Of a stretch of 38,937 bases of DNA, positions 23,481-34,284 are shown piece by piece. Origin of the DNA: Clostridiaceae bacterium (GTDB taxonomy: Bacteria > Bacillota > Clostridia > Clostridiales > Clostridiaceae); contig JACMJL010000153.1 of the NCBI GenBank assembly GCA_014380625.1, positions 1 through 38,937 on the forward strand. Reading direction: 5' to 3'. Each line of letters begins with the position of its first letter. Position 1 is the first letter of the stretch. Position numbers and translations under genes: made by a program. The notes under the pieces are model-generated. The model saw nothing but the letters and a program-made list of their open reading frames with translations, did no database searches and was not told where the DNA came from.

Positions 23481-26129
23481 TTATTTTAAACTATTTAGTC
23501 TTAAATCAACTGCATCAAGCATTTCTCTATACTTATCTCCCTTAGCCTTTTCTTCTTCTACAACGGCTTTGGGAGCCTTGGAAATAAATCTTTCATTAGT
23601 AAGTTTTTTTTCAACTCTATCAATTTCATTTAAAAGTTTTTCCTTTTCTTTATTAAGTCTTTCCATTTCTTTCTCAAGATCTATTAAATCAAGTAAGGGC
23701 ATAAATAACTCTGCACCCTTAGTTATAACGGAAACAGCATTTTCAGGAACAGCCTCCTTGGATGTTAATATTTCAATTTCACTTGCAGAAGCTAATTTCT
23801 CAAAATAAATTTTTCCTTCTTCAAAAGCTGCTTTTGCTTTTGATTCTGTAATAAACGCTAAAATTTTTGCTTTTCTTGAAGCAGGAACATTCATTTCTAA
23901 TCTTATGTTTCTTAAAGCCTTTATAGCTTCAATTACATAAGCCATCTGAACTTCTGAGTTTTCATCCAAAGCTTCCTCAGAATACAAAGGCCAAGTTGAA
24001 ACAGTTATGGATTCAAACTCACCTTGAAGATGCAAATAAATTTCTTCTGTTATGAAGGGCATTATTGGATGTAACAACTGAATACTTGTAGTTAATACCT
24101 TATAAAGTACATTGATTGCTATTCCCTTCTGGGTCTCATCAGTTCCAAAAAGAACTGGTTTTGAAAGTTCAATATACCAATCACAAAATTCAGTCCAAAT
24201 GAAATCATAAATCTTTTGTGCTGCAATCCCCAATTCATATTTTTCTATATTTTCAGTTACTTCCTTTACCACTGTATTTACTCTAGAAAGAATCCATTTA
24301 TCTGCAAAGGTATAACTTTTGTTATCTTTATATTTGTTCATTAAATCATGATCTAAGTTCATCATTACAAATCTAGAAGCATTCCAAATCTTATTTGCAA
24401 AGTTCCTAGCTGCTTCAACTTTTTCTTCATAGAATCTAATATCATTACCTGCTGAATTTCCAGTAGTAAGCATAAATCTTAAGGCATCAGCACCATACTT
24501 ATCAATAACATCTAAGGGATCAACTCCATTCCCTAAAGACTTTGACATTTTCCTTCCTTGAGAGTCTCTAACCATGCCATGGAATAATACTGTGTCAAAA
24601 GGAACTTCGCCTAAATTATGAATTCCTGAGAATATCATTCTAGCTACCCAAAAGAAAATAATATCATATCCTGTAACCAAAACATTGGTAGGATAAAAAT
24701 ATTCTAAGTCCTCTGTTTTTTCAGGCCAACCTAAGGTGGAAAAAGGCCAAAGAGCAGAACTGAACCAAGTGTCTAAAACATCTTTATCTTGAACTAACTT
24801 TTCACTGCTACATTTACAGCACTTATTTGGAGCCTCAATAACTACCATTACCTCACCACATACTTGACATGTCCAAACAGGAATTCGATGTCCCCACCAT
24901 AATTGTCTTGAAATACACCAATCTTGAATATTTTCCATCCAATTAAAATATGTCTTATCAAATCTTTCTGGAACTAGCTTTGTCTTTTTACTTTTAACCG
25001 CTTCTATTGCAGGTTTTGCTAAAGATTCCATTTTAACATACCATTGCTTTGAAATCATAGGTTCTATAGAAGTATCACACCTATCATGACATCCAACATT
25101 ATGAGTATGCTCTTTAATTTGAACTAAATATCCCTGTTCTTGAAGGTCCTTTACAATTAACTTTCTAGCTTCATATCGATCTAAGCCTTCATACTTACCC
25201 CCACGTCCATTTATAGTTCCATCTTCATTTAATATATTAATTTCCTGAAGATTATGCCTTTTACCAACTTGATAATCATTAGGATCATGAGCTGGAGTTA
25301 TTTTAACAGCGCCAGTACCAAATTCCAAATCAACATAATCATCTGCAATCACAGGTATTTCTTTGTTTACAAGTGGAAGTAAAAGCATCTTTCCTACTAG
25401 ATGGGCATATCTTTCATCCTTAGGATTAACAGCAACCGCAGTGTCACCAAGCATAGTTTCCGGTCTTGTAGTTGCAATCTCTAAGAATTCGTTAGTTCCT
25501 ACTACTGGATACTTAATGTGCCAAAAGTATCCCTCCTGCTCGCTATACTCTATCTCTGCATCCGAAAGCGCTGTTTTGCATTTTGGACACCAATTAGTAA
25601 TTCTATTCCCTTGATATATTAAACCTTCATGATATAACTTAACGAAAACTAATCTTACTGCTTTATCTAAGTTATCATCCATAGTAAAAGCTTCTCTAGT
25701 AAAGTCACATGAACAACCCATCTTCTTTAATTGTTCTCTAATCTTTTCTCTATACTCATCTGTCCATTCCCAAACCTTCTCTAAAAATGCTTCTCTTCCA
25801 ATTTCATTCTTAACAATACCCTTCTTTAAGAGTTCATTTGCAACTTTAACCTCTGTAGCAATGCTTGCATGGTCCTCTCCTGGTAACCAAAGGGTACTAA
25901 AGCCTTGCATTCTCTTAACCCTTATGATAAAGTCCTGCATAGTGTTATCCATAGCATGACCTAGATGAAGCTTACCGGTTATATTAGGTGGTGGCATTAC
26001 AATTGAAAAAGGCTTTTTATTTTTATCAACCTCTGGGGTAAAAAACTTTTTTTCTTCCCACCACTGATAAAGTCTACTTTCAAATTCTTTAGGATCGTAA
26101 TTTTTATCTAGATTTTTAGAATCATCCAT
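23481..26129 (-). CDS. valS: valyl-tRNA synthetase (ValS)
   Basis: Class Ia synthetase charging tRNA-Val in the cytoplasm. 882 residues, the usual length. Signatures are [17 protein letters not shown] (HIGH box 55-58) and [12 protein letters not shown] (about 525-530). An editing (CP1) domain lies between, with [13 protein letters not shown]. Zn-ribbon Cys pairs CPKC and CQVC/CCKC are present. The last 65 residues form the tRNA-binding coiled coil ([20 protein letters not shown]). A T-box leader precedes it, so expression rises when tRNA-Val is uncharged. The ATG has AAGGAGG about 7 bases upstream. Confidence 0.99.
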   Translation of the reverse strand: MDDSKNLDKNYDPKEFESRLYQWWEEKKFFTPEVDKNKKPFSIVMPPPNITGKLHLGHAMDNTMQDFIIRVKRMQGFSTLWLPGEDHASIATEVKVANELLKKGIVKNEIGREAFLEKVWEWTDEYREKIREQLKKMGCSCDFTREAFTMDDNLDKAVRLVFVKLYHEGLIYQGNRITNWCPKCKTALSDAEIEYSEQEGYFWHIKYPVVGTNEFLEIATTRPETMLGDTAVAVNPKDERYAHLVGKMLLLPLVNKEIPVIADDYVDLEFGTGAVKITPAHDPNDYQVGKRHNLQEINILNEDGTINGRGGKYEGLDRYEARKLIVKDLQEQGYLVQIKEHTHNVGCHDRCDTSIEPMISKQWYVKMESLAKPAIEAVKSKKTKLVPERFDKTYFNWMENIQDWCISRQLWWGHRIPVWTCQVCGEVMVVIEAPNKCCKCSSEKLVQDKDVLDTWFSSALWPFSTLGWPEKTEDLEYFYPTNVLVTGYDIIFFWVARMIFSGIHNLGEVPFDTVLFHGMVRDSQGRKMSKSLGNGVDPLDVIDKYGADALRFMLTTGNSAGNDIRFYEEKVEAARNFANKIWNASRFVMMNLDHDLMNKYKDNKSYTFADKWILSRVNTVVKEVTENIEKYELGIAAQKIYDFIWTEFCDWYIELSKPVLFGTDETQKGIAINVLYKVLTTSIQLLHPIMPFITEEIYLHLQGEFESITVSTWPLYSEEALDENSEVQMAYVIEAIKALRNIRLEMNVPASRKAKILAFITESKAKAAFEEGKIYFEKLASASEIEILTSKEAVPENAVSVITKGAELFMPLLDLIDLEKEMERLNKEKEKLLNEIDRVEKKLTNERFISKAPKAVVEEEKAKGDKYREMLDAVDLRLNSLK

Positions 26130-26168
26130 TTATATTCCTCCTTAAAATGTTTATTAATTTTTTTAAAT

Positions 26169-26432
26169 AAAAAAAAGCCCCAGTCCTATAAAAGGACGAA
26201 GACTCGCGGTACCACCTTTTTTCCTGAGAGACATTTCAAAAAATGCCTAATTAACTAACAGGCTCTTAAAAAAATAACGGCAAAGATTACCGTCTTTACT
26301 TACTTCATTTCAGTAAAGAAACTCCAAAGCTACCTTCAAGACAGTTCATATAGAAGGTTTTTCAGCCATTGAACCTTCCTCTCTTAAAACTTTCTATCTT
26401 TACTCCTCTTTATCAAGGTTTTTAATTATTCA
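26169..26432 (-). promoter_or_regulatory. T-box riboswitch of valS
   Basis: On minus, the T-box GGTGGTACCGCG (26205-26216) is followed by a terminator stem (26169-26204) with a U-run. Upstream are stem I, closed by AGTAAAG/CTTTACT, and a stem III-like ACGG...GCCGT. The probable specifier is a GUA valine codon (26331-26333) followed by a purine. Uncharged tRNA-Val would pair with both sites and favour read-through into valS. The T-box core is certain; the specifier position is inferred. Confidence 0.95.
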
Positions 26433-26438
26433 TATAAC

Positions 26439-26467
26439 ATTATAAACTATAATATAATATTATACAA
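26439..26467 (-). promoter_or_regulatory. sigma-A promoter of the valS T-box leader
   Basis: TTGTAT (26462-26467), a 17-base spacer and TATAAT (26439-26444) on minus. The start would be near 26430, just before stem I. Confidence 0.65.
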
Positions 26468-26542
26468 CCTCAAATTAATCCAACACAAATTCAAAATACT
26501 TTCATAATATAAATTAATATAAATTTTATTGGAGTGATAATC

Positions 26543-27556
26543 TTGAAAGGAAAAGTAAAAATCTTTTTCACCCTAATACTTTCCCTTGTCCTAATTACAA
26601 CTAGTTTTTCAGGATGTAACAAAAGCTCTGACAATAAGCTAACAAAGGTTAAATTAAATGAAGTTGTACGTTCAGTTTTTTATGCACCTATGTATGCCGC
26701 TATAAATCAAGGCTTTTTTAAAGAGGAAGGGCTAGATATTGATCTATCTACGGGACAAGGAGCAGACAAAACAGCACAAGATGTTCTTAGTGGTAATGCT
26801 GATATTGGGTTTTGTGGTCCTGAGCAGGTAATCTATATTTATAATCAAAAGAGAGACAATTATCCAGTTCTGTTTGCTCAGCTTACTCAAACTGATGGTT
26901 CCTTTTTAGTTGGAAGAAAAAGTGAAGGGAATTTTGATTGGTCCGCCTTAAAAGGAAAAACTATTATAGGCGGAAGACCAGGTGGAGTTCCTGAAATGGC
27001 ACTTGAATATGTACTAAAAAGCAAGGGTCTAAAAAACGGTGAGAATATTAATCTGGTTACAAATATTGCTTTTACCGCTACAGCTGGTGCCTTTAAAAGT
27101 GGTACCGGAGATTATGTAGCACTTTTTGAGCCTACCGCTAGTATGCTCGTTAAAGACAAAGCCGGTAGTATAGTTGCATCTATTGGTAAGTCTATTGGTA
27201 ATCTGCCTTATACCTGTTTCTTTTCTACCAAAACTTATTTAGACAAACATAATGATGTTATAGAAAAATTTACTCGTGCAATATATAAAGGTCAACAATG
27301 GGTTGAAAAAAACAATGATGAAGCAGTTGCAAATTCAATAAAATCCTTTTTTCCAGGTACGGACATAGCCATATTAGCTCAGACAACAAAAAACTATAGG
27401 AATATCCACGCTTTTGCATCAACTCCAGTTATAAAAGAAGATGATATGTCGAGACTGATGGACATAATACAAAGCTATCAAGCCAGCTTAATTAAAGAAA
27501 GGCCAGCTTTTAAATCAATTGTTAATACTGAAATAGCTAAAAAAGTTACTAAGTAA
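26543..27556 (+). CDS. ABC transporter substrate-binding lipoprotein, NMT1/SsuA type
   Basis: Extracytoplasmic binding protein for a small organic solute. The N-terminus is a lipoprotein signal with lipobox SFSGC (Cys about 24). It has the NMT1/THI5-like pattern: FYAPMYAAINQGFFKEEGLDI, GNADIGFCGPEQV and KGKTIIGGRPGGVPEM. I start at TTG 26543 (337 residues) because GGAG lies 8 bases upstream; GTG 26534 overlaps that site. Its probable partners, an ATPase and permease, lie 4.6 kb downstream beyond the large minus-strand gene. The ligand is unknown; sulfonate, nitrate or pyrimidine precursors are all handled by this family. Confidence 0.88.
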   Translation: MKGKVKIFFTLILSLVLITTSFSGCNKSSDNKLTKVKLNEVVRSVFYAPMYAAINQGFFKEEGLDIDLSTGQGADKTAQDVLSGNADIGFCGPEQVIYIYNQKRDNYPVLFAQLTQTDGSFLVGRKSEGNFDWSALKGKTIIGGRPGGVPEMALEYVLKSKGLKNGENINLVTNIAFTATAGAFKSGTGDYVALFEPTASMLVKDKAGSIVASIGKSIGNLPYTCFFSTKTYLDKHNDVIEKFTRAIYKGQQWVEKNNDEAVANSIKSFFPGTDIAILAQTTKNYRNIHAFASTPVIKEDDMSRLMDIIQSYQASLIKERPAFKSIVNTEIAKKVTK

Positions 27557-27557
27557 A

Positions 27558-27601
27558 AAAGAGGCTGTCTCAAAATAATTTTATTTTGAGATAGCCCCTT
27601 T
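27558..27601. terminator. convergent hairpin after the binding-protein gene
   Basis: 21-bp arms (27558-27578 and 27581-27601) with one mismatch and one G-U. It is T-rich at its ends and lies between convergent stops. Related in sequence to the hairpins at 18119 and 34242. Confidence 0.8.
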
Positions 27602-27607
27602 ATAATT

Positions 27608-30600
27608 TTAATCTTTTATTGTCACTATTTCATCAACGGCATTTTCAAATTCTTCTTCGGAATTTAAGTAATTATTTTTGATTAATATATTTTCCTCGCC
27701 CTTTGTATTCTTTGGCTTTCTTGGCTTAATATCAATCTTTTTAATTTCTGTAATCTTTTTAGGTTGATTTTTCAAATTCTTAAAGGCTACAGATAACATC
27801 AATTTAATTCTATTTAATTGATTAACTTCACTTGCACCCGGGTCATAATCTATACCAACTATGTTTGATCCTGGATACCTTCTCTTTAATTCTTTAAACA
27901 TACCCTTCCCAGTAACATGGTTTGGCAAACAAGCAAAAGGTTGCATACAAACTATATTTTTAACTCCACTTTCTATCAACTCTACCATTTCAGCAGTTAA
28001 AAACCAACCTTCACCTGTCATATTTCCCAGGGAAACTATAGGGGCCGCATCTTTGGCAAGCTCCTTAATGCTTTTTGGTGCATCAAACCTTTTGCTTTCG
28101 TTTAAAGCTTTCTTCATTTCTTTCTGATAAAATTCAAAAATACTTACTATGATATTACCAACTGCTTTACCAACTTTAGTTCCTGATAAAACTTCATCCT
28201 TATAATTTTCACCATAAGCACAGTATAAGAAAAACCCAGCCAAATCAGGCATTACAGCCTCTCCACCCTCATTTTCAATTATGCTTACAATATCGTTGTT
28301 TGCAGTGGGGTGGAACTTTACTAAGATTTCTCCAACCAGTCCTACCTTAGGTTTAACCACATCTTGTATTTCTAAATTATCAAAATCAGAAACAATAGCT
28401 CTTATCTTTTTCTTATAGTTACCCATACTTTCAAGCTTTCTAACGGATTCTTTACACTCCTGCATCCACTTTTCATATAAAAGATTTGTAGAACCTTTTA
28501 TCTGCTCATAAGGGCGAACTCTATATAATACTCTCATTAAAAGGTCTCCATAGATGGTTGCCATAATAACCTTTCGTAACATAGAAATTGAATACTTAAG
28601 CCCAGGATTCTTTTCAATTCCAGAGGCACTAACAGAAACCACCGGAACATTATCAAAACCAGCATCCTTAAGGGCCTTTCTTAAAAAGCCTATATAATTA
28701 GTAGCCCTACAGCCACCACCCGTTTGAGATATGAACACTGAGGTATTATTTATATCATATCTACCAGATTTTAAAGCCTCTATTATTTGACCAACAACAA
28801 TTATAGAAGGATAACAAGCATCGTTATTCACATACTTTAGTCCCATATCTACTGCACTTTTATCCACTGAAGGAAGTATTTCAATATTATAACCTGAGGA
28901 ACTTATTGCCTCCTGATAAAGTTCAAAATGTATTGGAGACATCTGTGGAGATAATATTGTATGATTTTTTCTCATTTCCTCAGTAAATACTATCCTTGGG
29001 CTAGGTTCTCCTTGTCTAACAGGCTTAATTCCATTTCTATCTCTTTCTTCCATAGCAGCTCTTAAGGACCTTATTCTAATCCTAGCAGCACCAAGATTGT
29101 TTCCTTCATCGATTTTGAGTACTGTATATATTCGGCCATATTGGTTCATTATTTCTTGAACCTGATCTGTAGTAACTGCATCAATACCACAACCAAAAGA
29201 ATTTAATTGTATGATTTCTAGGTTTTCATGTTCTGCCACATAACTTGCTGCAGCATACAGTCTAGAATGGTATGTCCACTGATCCACTACTCTAAGAGGA
29301 CGCTGTACTTTCCCTAAATGTGCTATTGAATCCTCTGTGAGGACTGCCATATCAAACCCAGTAATAATATTAGGAATACCATGATTTATCTCTTCATCAA
29401 TATGATAAGGCCTTCCAGCTAGCACTATCCCCTTTTTACCAGTATCTTTTAAATACTGAAGTACTTCCTCACCTTTTTTTCTTATGTCTGCCTTAACAAG
29501 ATCTTTCTCAACCCAAGCTTTTTCAAAGGCAACCTTCATTTCTTTTTTTGAAATATTAAAGGAGTTAAACTCTTCAAATAATCTTTCAAAAAGTTTCTTT
29601 TTGCTATTTAGAGGAAGGAAAGGGTTCATAAATTTAATGCCTTGATCTCTAAGCACATCCAAATTATTTTTAATAACCTCAGGGTAAGAGATTACAATTG
29701 GACAATTATAGCAATTATTTGCACCCTCATCTTCTTTTTCCTCATAAGGAATGCATGGATAAAAAATCAAATCAACTTTTTTATTAATTAATGTTATTAT
29801 ATGCCCATGTACAAGTTTCGCTGGATAACAAACTGATTCTGATGGAATTGTCTCTATTCCTAACTCATGAATCTTCTTTGAAGATCTTGGTGATAGCTCC
29901 ACCCTAAAACCTAATTCCTTAAAAAACACAGCCCAGAAAGGGAAATTTTCATAAAGGTTTAATACCCTAGGAATTCCGATTGTACCCCTAGTAGCTTCTT
30001 CCTTTTTAAGTGGAGTATATCCAAATATCTTCCTATATTTATAATCATATAGATTAGGTATGTCGCTCTTATGAGTTTCCTCACCAGCACCTCTTTCACA
30101 TCTATTTCCTGAAATAAATTCTCTTTTGTCTGAAAATTTATTTATTGTTAACAAACAGTTATTTCCACAAAGACCACAACGTCTCATAGAGGTTTCTGTG
30201 GTAAATCCTTGAAGTTCTTCTGCTTTCAAAATAGTACTTTGGTAACCTTCTACAAGTCTTTCTTTACCAATAAGCGCAGCTCCAAAGGCACCCATCATTC
30301 CTGCGATATCAGGTCTAACAGCTTCTCTTTCCGAAATCAACTCAAAACTTCTTAAAACTGCATCATTATAAAAGGTTCCACCCTGAACTATAATTTTTTC
30401 ACCTAATTCCTTAGGGTCCCGAACCTTAATAACCTTAAGTAATGCGTTTTTGATAACAGAATAAGACAGTCCTGCAGAAATATCTCCTACATGGGCTCCT
30501 TCCTTTTGCGCTTGTTTAACTCTTGAATTCATAAAAACTGTACATCGTGACCCAAGATCTACAGGACCCTTTGAATCTACCGCAGCCTTTGCAAAATTTT

Positions 30601-31993
30601 CAATACTCATATTTAATGAAAATGCAAAGGTTTCCAAAAATGATCCACAGCCTGAAGAACAAGCCTCATTTAAGAGTATGCTATTAATGATGCCATCCTT
30701 AATTCTTAGACATTTCATATCTTGTCCACCTATATCAAGAATAAAGTCAACCCCTGGAAGGAAAAAATTTGATGCCTTAAAATGTGCTACAGTCTCAATT
30801 TCACCTATGTCTATCCCTAATGCAGACTTAATAAGAGCCTCTCCGTAACCAGTTACCACTGAATTAGCAATTATCGCTTCCTGAGGAAGAAGACTATATA
30901 ACTCCTTTAGAATCTTTGTACATTGCTTTAAAGGACTTCCCTGATTACTACCGTAATAGGAATATAAAAGAGCCCCCTCTTCATCAATAAGTGCTGCTTT
31001 TGTAGTAGTTGAACCAGCATCAATTCCTAAATAACATCTTCCTTTATAAGTGCTCAATTCATTTCTTTTTGCTTTACTTAAACTATGTCTTTCATTAAAT
31101 TCTAAAAGTTCATCATTATTTTCAAATAAAGGTCTAAGTCTATCAACCTCATGGCTAACAGATTGTTTCATATTAACCAATCTGTTTTTTAGCTCCTCGA
31201 AGTTAATATTAGGCTCTTCCTTAGAGGCAAGTGCAGCACCTAAAGCTACATATAGTTGTGAGTTCTCAGGAAAAATCACTTCCTCCTCAGATAACTTTAA
31301 GGTTTCTACAAACCGCTTCCTTAATTCTGATAAAAAATACAAAGGTCCTCCTAGGAAAGCAACTTTGCCTTTAATTGGTTTGCCACAAGCTAATCCACTA
31401 ATAGTTTGGTTAACCACCGACTGGAATATAGAGGCAGCTATATCTTCTTTTGCTGCACCTTCATTTAGCAGCGGTTGTACATCTGTTTTCGCAAAAACAC
31501 CACATCTGGCGGCTATTGGATATAAAACTTTATAACTTTTAGCCATCTCATTTAGACCCATAGCATCAGTCTGCAATAAGGATGACATTTGATCAATAAA
31601 GGCACCGGTACCCCCAGCGCAGGTTCCATTCATCCTTTGATCAACAGTACCATCAAAATAAGTTATTTTAGCATCTTCTCCCCCGAGTTCTATAGCTACG
31701 TCTGTATGAGGAATTAATTCCTCCACTGTTCGAGTTCCTGCAATTACCTCCTGAATAAATGTTACGGATAACCAGGTGGATACATTAAGCCCCCCAGAAC
31801 CTGTAACCATAACTGTCACAGTTTCCTCTTTAAAAGTTAAACAAGCTTCTTCAATGATTTCAACTATGGTGTTTTTTATATCTGAAAAATGCCTTTGATA
31901 TTTGCGCAGCAAAATATTATTGTCATTGTCAATAACAATGAGCTTTACCGTTGTTGAACCTACATCAAGACCCATGTGTAATACTTTTTTCAT
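27608..31993 (-). CDS. fused 2-hydroxyacyl-CoA dehydratase activase-related protein (double BadF + HgdB-like)
   Basis: Giant cytoplasmic protein of 1461 residues with two ASKHA ATPase domains of the HgdC/BadF type and an HgdB-like C-terminus. Domain 1: DVGSTTVK (10-17), [14 protein letters not shown] (Cys125) and CGVFAKTD (Cys164), the two Cys that hold a bridging [4Fe-4S] in HgdC. Domain 2 (from about 320): [24 protein letters not shown] and CTVFMNSRV. Then come CGLCGNNC (about 605), a DUF2229-like region with NCYNCP, and HgdB-like parts with [10 protein letters not shown] (about 1092). Relatives include YjiL/YjiM fusions and reductases of double-cubane cluster proteins. ATP-driven low-potential electron transfer is inferred; no substrate is known. 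A promoter lies at 32063-32091. Confidence 0.9.
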   Translation of the reverse strand: MKKVLHMGLDVGSTTVKLIVIDNDNNILLRKYQRHFSDIKNTIVEIIEEACLTFKEETVTVMVTGSGGLNVSTWLSVTFIQEVIAGTRTVEELIPHTDVAIELGGEDAKITYFDGTVDQRMNGTCAGGTGAFIDQMSSLLQTDAMGLNEMAKSYKVLYPIAARCGVFAKTDVQPLLNEGAAKEDIAASIFQSVVNQTISGLACGKPIKGKVAFLGGPLYFLSELRKRFVETLKLSEEEVIFPENSQLYVALGAALASKEEPNINFEELKNRLVNMKQSVSHEVDRLRPLFENNDELLEFNERHSLSKAKRNELSTYKGRCYLGIDAGSTTTKAALIDEEGALLYSYYGSNQGSPLKQCTKILKELYSLLPQEAIIANSVVTGYGEALIKSALGIDIGEIETVAHFKASNFFLPGVDFILDIGGQDMKCLRIKDGIINSILLNEACSSGCGSFLETFAFSLNMSIENFAKAAVDSKGPVDLGSRCTVFMNSRVKQAQKEGAHVGDISAGLSYSVIKNALLKVIKVRDPKELGEKIIVQGGTFYNDAVLRSFELISEREAVRPDIAGMMGAFGAALIGKERLVEGYQSTILKAEELQGFTTETSMRRCGLCGNNCLLTINKFSDKREFISGNRCERGAGEETHKSDIPNLYDYKYRKIFGYTPLKKEEATRGTIGIPRVLNLYENFPFWAVFFKELGFRVELSPRSSKKIHELGIETIPSESVCYPAKLVHGHIITLINKKVDLIFYPCIPYEEKEDEGANNCYNCPIVISYPEVIKNNLDVLRDQGIKFMNPFLPLNSKKKLFERLFEEFNSFNISKKEMKVAFEKAWVEKDLVKADIRKKGEEVLQYLKDTGKKGIVLAGRPYHIDEEINHGIPNIITGFDMAVLTEDSIAHLGKVQRPLRVVDQWTYHSRLYAAASYVAEHENLEIIQLNSFGCGIDAVTTDQVQEIMNQYGRIYTVLKIDEGNNLGAARIRIRSLRAAMEERDRNGIKPVRQGEPSPRIVFTEEMRKNHTILSPQMSPIHFELYQEAISSSGYNIEILPSVDKSAVDMGLKYVNNDACYPSIIVVGQIIEALKSGRYDINNTSVFISQTGGGCRATNYIGFLRKALKDAGFDNVPVVSVSASGIEKNPGLKYSISMLRKVIMATIYGDLLMRVLYRVRPYEQIKGSTNLLYEKWMQECKESVRKLESMGNYKKKIRAIVSDFDNLEIQDVVKPKVGLVGEILVKFHPTANNDIVSIIENEGGEAVMPDLAGFFLYCAYGENYKDEVLSGTKVGKAVGNIIVSIFEFYQKEMKKALNESKRFDAPKSIKELAKDAAPIVSLGNMTGEGWFLTAEMVELIESGVKNIVCMQPFACLPNHVTGKGMFKELKRRYPGSNIVGIDYDPGASEVNQLNRIKLMLSVAFKNLKNQPKKITEIKKIDIKPRKPKNTKGEENILIKNNYLNSEEEFENAVDEIVTIKD

Positions 31994-32062
31994 AATTCAT
32001 CGTCTCACTTTTCTAAATTGATTTTATCTAATATTATAAATATATTAATTCTATACCATATA

Positions 32063-32091
32063 ATTATATGTGTATATTCTGTAAATTTCAA
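32063..32091 (-). promoter_or_regulatory. sigma-A promoter of the activase gene, overlapped by a palindrome
   Basis: TTGAAA (32086-32091), a 17-base spacer and TATAAT (32063-32068) on minus. A perfect 14-bp palindrome CATATAATTATATG (32057-32070) covers the -10 and could be an operator. Confidence 0.7.
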
Positions 32092-32124
32092 CTCTTTCTA
32101 ATTTACTTGCTGTTAAATTTTTCA

Positions 32125-32180
32125 TTTAGTATACCAAAATCCTTTTATTCATCATATACTAAATTATGGTTTCATAATTT
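32125..32180 (+). repeat. two inverted repeats upstream of the ABC ATPase gene
   Basis: TTTAGTATA (32125-32133) is mirrored by TATACTAAA (32155-32163). AAATTATG (32161-32168) is mirrored by CATAATTT (32173-32180) across a 4-base gap. They lie 19-74 bases before the ATG of the ATPase gene and may be operators. The first right arm includes a possible -10 TATACT. Confidence 0.5.
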
Positions 32181-32198
32181 GCTAATGGAGGTATAACT

Positions 32199-32975
32199 AT
32201 GGAAAAAAATAAAAAGGTAAAAATTAATCATATTTCTATGAACTATCACTCTATAGACTTTGAAACTCCAGCCTTAAATGACATTAATTTTTCATTAGAG
32301 GAAGGAGAATTTATAAGCATTGTTGGTCCCTCTGGCTGTGGAAAATCAACTCTTCTAAATATACTTTGTGGTCTTCTGCCTCCTTCTAGTGGCGAAGTAT
32401 ATATAGATGAGGAGTTAATGAGTTCTATCTCAAAAAAAATAGGCTATATGTTTCAGAAGGATCATTTATTTCAATGGTTAACCGTAATGGAAAACATTAA
32501 ATTAGGATTAAAGATTCAACATAAAATTAACGAAGAAAATTTGAACTTTATATATTTACTATTAAAAAACTATAACCTTTGGGAATTTAGAAATCATCAT
32601 CCTAATGAACTTTCAGGAGGAATGAGGCAAAGGGTTGCCCTTATAAGAACTTTAGCTCTAAAGCCAGAACTCTTACTCCTAGATGAACCCTTCTCTTCCT
32701 TGGATTATCAAAGTCGACTCACCGTAAGCGATGAAATTTCAACTATAATTAGAAAAGAAAATAAAACTGTTATTATGGTCACCCATGATATATCTGAAGC
32801 AATTGCCATGAGTGATAGAGTTATTGTTCTTTCAAAAAGACCTGCCCAAATAAAATATCAGCTTAAACTTTGTTTTCCCTCAGAATGCAATAGCTGTATA
32901 AAAAGAAGAGATAATCCCTTATTTCGAATATATTTTAATTCAATTTGGAAGGAGCTTGATTTAATTGATAAATGA
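32199..32975 (+). CDS. ABC transporter ATP-binding protein, SsuB/TauB type
   Basis: ATPase of a solute importer, 258 residues. Walker A is GPSGCGKST, the Q-loop FQKDHLFQWLTV, the signature LSGGMRQRV, Walker B LLLLDEPFSSLD and the H-switch VTHD. The C-terminus has CNSCIKRRDNP, a short Cys pair seen in some relatives. The class pairs with NMT1-type binding proteins, which fits the gene at 26.5 kb. The ATG follows GGAGGT by 7 bases. It overlaps the permease gene by 11 bases, so the two are translationally coupled. Confidence 0.92.
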   Translation: MEKNKKVKINHISMNYHSIDFETPALNDINFSLEEGEFISIVGPSGCGKSTLLNILCGLLPPSSGEVYIDEELMSSISKKIGYMFQKDHLFQWLTVMENIKLGLKIQHKINEENLNFIYLLLKNYNLWEFRNHHPNELSGGMRQRVALIRTLALKPELLLLDEPFSSLDYQSRLTVSDEISTIIRKENKTVIMVTHDISEAIAMSDRVIVLSKRPAQIKYQLKLCFPSECNSCIKRRDNPLFRIYFNSIWKELDLIDK

Positions 32976-33759
32976 AAGTGAAGAACATATTAAATATATT
33001 AAGAATGTAAAAAAAAGAAGTAATAAAATCATCGCTACCCAATTGTTAATTTTATTTTCAATATTTTTATTATGGGAAATCGCTGGTGATCTAAAATGGA
33101 TGGATCCTTTCTTAACTAGTACTCCTTCAAGAATGGCAAAGGAATTAGTTAAGTTATTTTGGGAAGGCAATCTATTTAATAATATCCTTATAACCTGCTT
33201 TGAAACAATTCTAGGTTTTATTCTTGGAACCCTTCTTGGAATATTTATTTCAGTGCTTTTATGGTGGTCCGATTTCGCATCAAAGGTAGCTGATCCTTAT
33301 TTAGTAGTATTAAATTCTTTACCTAAAATAGCACTAGCCCCTATAATAATTTTTTGGGTTGGTAACGGATTAAAAGCTATTATAATTGTAGCCTTGCTAA
33401 TTTCTATTGTAGTTACAATAATAGATATCTTAAGTGGATTTAAAGCAGTTGATGAAGATAAAATTAAGCTTTTAAAAACCTTTGGGGCTTCAAAACTTCA
33501 AATATTGACCCATCTAATAATTCCTGCCTCTCTTCCTAATTTGGTCTCTACTATTAAAATAAATGTTGGTCTTTCTTGGGTGGGTGTTATAATGGGTGAA
33601 TTCCTTGTTGCAAAAAACGGACTTGGTTTTTTAATTATTTTTGGTGGCCAAACGGCTCAACTAGATATGGTTATGCTAAGCATTGTAATTCTTGCTATTC
33701 TTGCTTTTATTATGTACAAAATTGTATCAATTATAGAGCGGCACTTTAGAATTTGGTAG
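32965..33759 (+). CDS. ABC transporter permease, SsuC/TauC type
   Basis: Membrane permease of 264 residues with about six helices. The family marks are PFLTSTPSRMAKEL after TM1, the EAA motif LLKTFGASKLQILTHLIIPASLPN near residue 170, and GLSWVGVIMGEFLVAKNGLG. The start is TTG at 32965, in the last codons of the ATPase gene, with AAGGAG 10 bases upstream. No other start fits. It should form the channel for the binding protein at 26543-27556. Confidence 0.92.
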   Translation: MINESEEHIKYIKNVKKRSNKIIATQLLILFSIFLLWEIAGDLKWMDPFLTSTPSRMAKELVKLFWEGNLFNNILITCFETILGFILGTLLGIFISVLLWWSDFASKVADPYLVVLNSLPKIALAPIIIFWVGNGLKAIIIVALLISIVVTIIDILSGFKAVDEDKIKLLKTFGASKLQILTHLIIPASLPNLVSTIKINVGLSWVGVIMGEFLVAKNGLGFLIIFGGQTAQLDMVMLSIVILAILAFIMYKIVSIIERHFRIW

Positions 33760-33881
33760 GTAAATAATTTAATCTTTCTTTTCCCGCGTGAATAAAACCT
33801 CTAAAAGTGGCAATAAATATAGGTACTAATTCACATTGAAACTTAATAGTATTTATAATACTTTTCTTTTGGAGGGATAGA

Positions 33882-34232
33882 ATGAATTATTTTCACAAAG
33901 CAAATGAGCTATATAATTCAAAGGATTATAAGAATGCCATAGAAATGTATCAAAAATCATCCCAAAGTTATGAGGCTAAACCAGTTTGTTTATATAACTC
34001 TGCAGTTTGTTTCATTAAATTACAGGATTACATTAAAGCAATCCCACTTTTAAAAGCTGCAATAAAGTTAAAAACACAAAGTATTTATTTTTTTAATCTT
34101 GGGTACTGTTATGCTATGATTAAAGATTATAAAAATGCTTTAATTTATTTTAATACTGCCTGGTCGTTAGACTCTAAAGACAAAGATTGTGAAAAAGCTA
34201 TAAATCTAATTGTGAAAAGTCTAAGGAAATAG
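33882..34232 (+). CDS. small TPR protein
   Basis: 116-residue cytoplasmic protein of three tetratricopeptide repeats: YFHKANELYNSKDYKNAIEMYQKS, VCLYNSAVCFIKLQDYIKAIPLL and IYFFNLGYCYAMIKDYKNALIYF. These helices form a protein-binding groove. There is no signal or membrane segment. A GGAGG site lies about 7 bases before the ATG. It is monocistronic between the permease gene and a convergent hairpin. The partner is unknown. Confidence 0.85.
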   Translation: MNYFHKANELYNSKDYKNAIEMYQKSSQSYEAKPVCLYNSAVCFIKLQDYIKAIPLLKAAIKLKTQSIYFFNLGYCYAMIKDYKNALIYFNTAWSLDSKDKDCEKAINLIVKSLRK

Positions 34233-34241
34233 TTATAAAAG

Positions 34242-34282
34242 GGCCTTCTCAAAATAATTAATTATATTATTTTGAGAAGGCC
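34242..34282. terminator. 17-bp convergent hairpin
   Basis: Perfect 17-bp arms (34242-34258 and 34266-34282) with a 7-base loop. Third member of the CTxTCTxAAAATA hairpin family in this window. It lies 2 bases from the transglutaminase stop. Confidence 0.85.
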
Positions 34283-34284
34283 TC

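Noticed and set aside
26543-27556. Thiamine precursor (HMP) transporter
   Set aside because: The NMT1-like fold alone does not define the ligand, and no thiamine genes or TPP riboswitch are seen.
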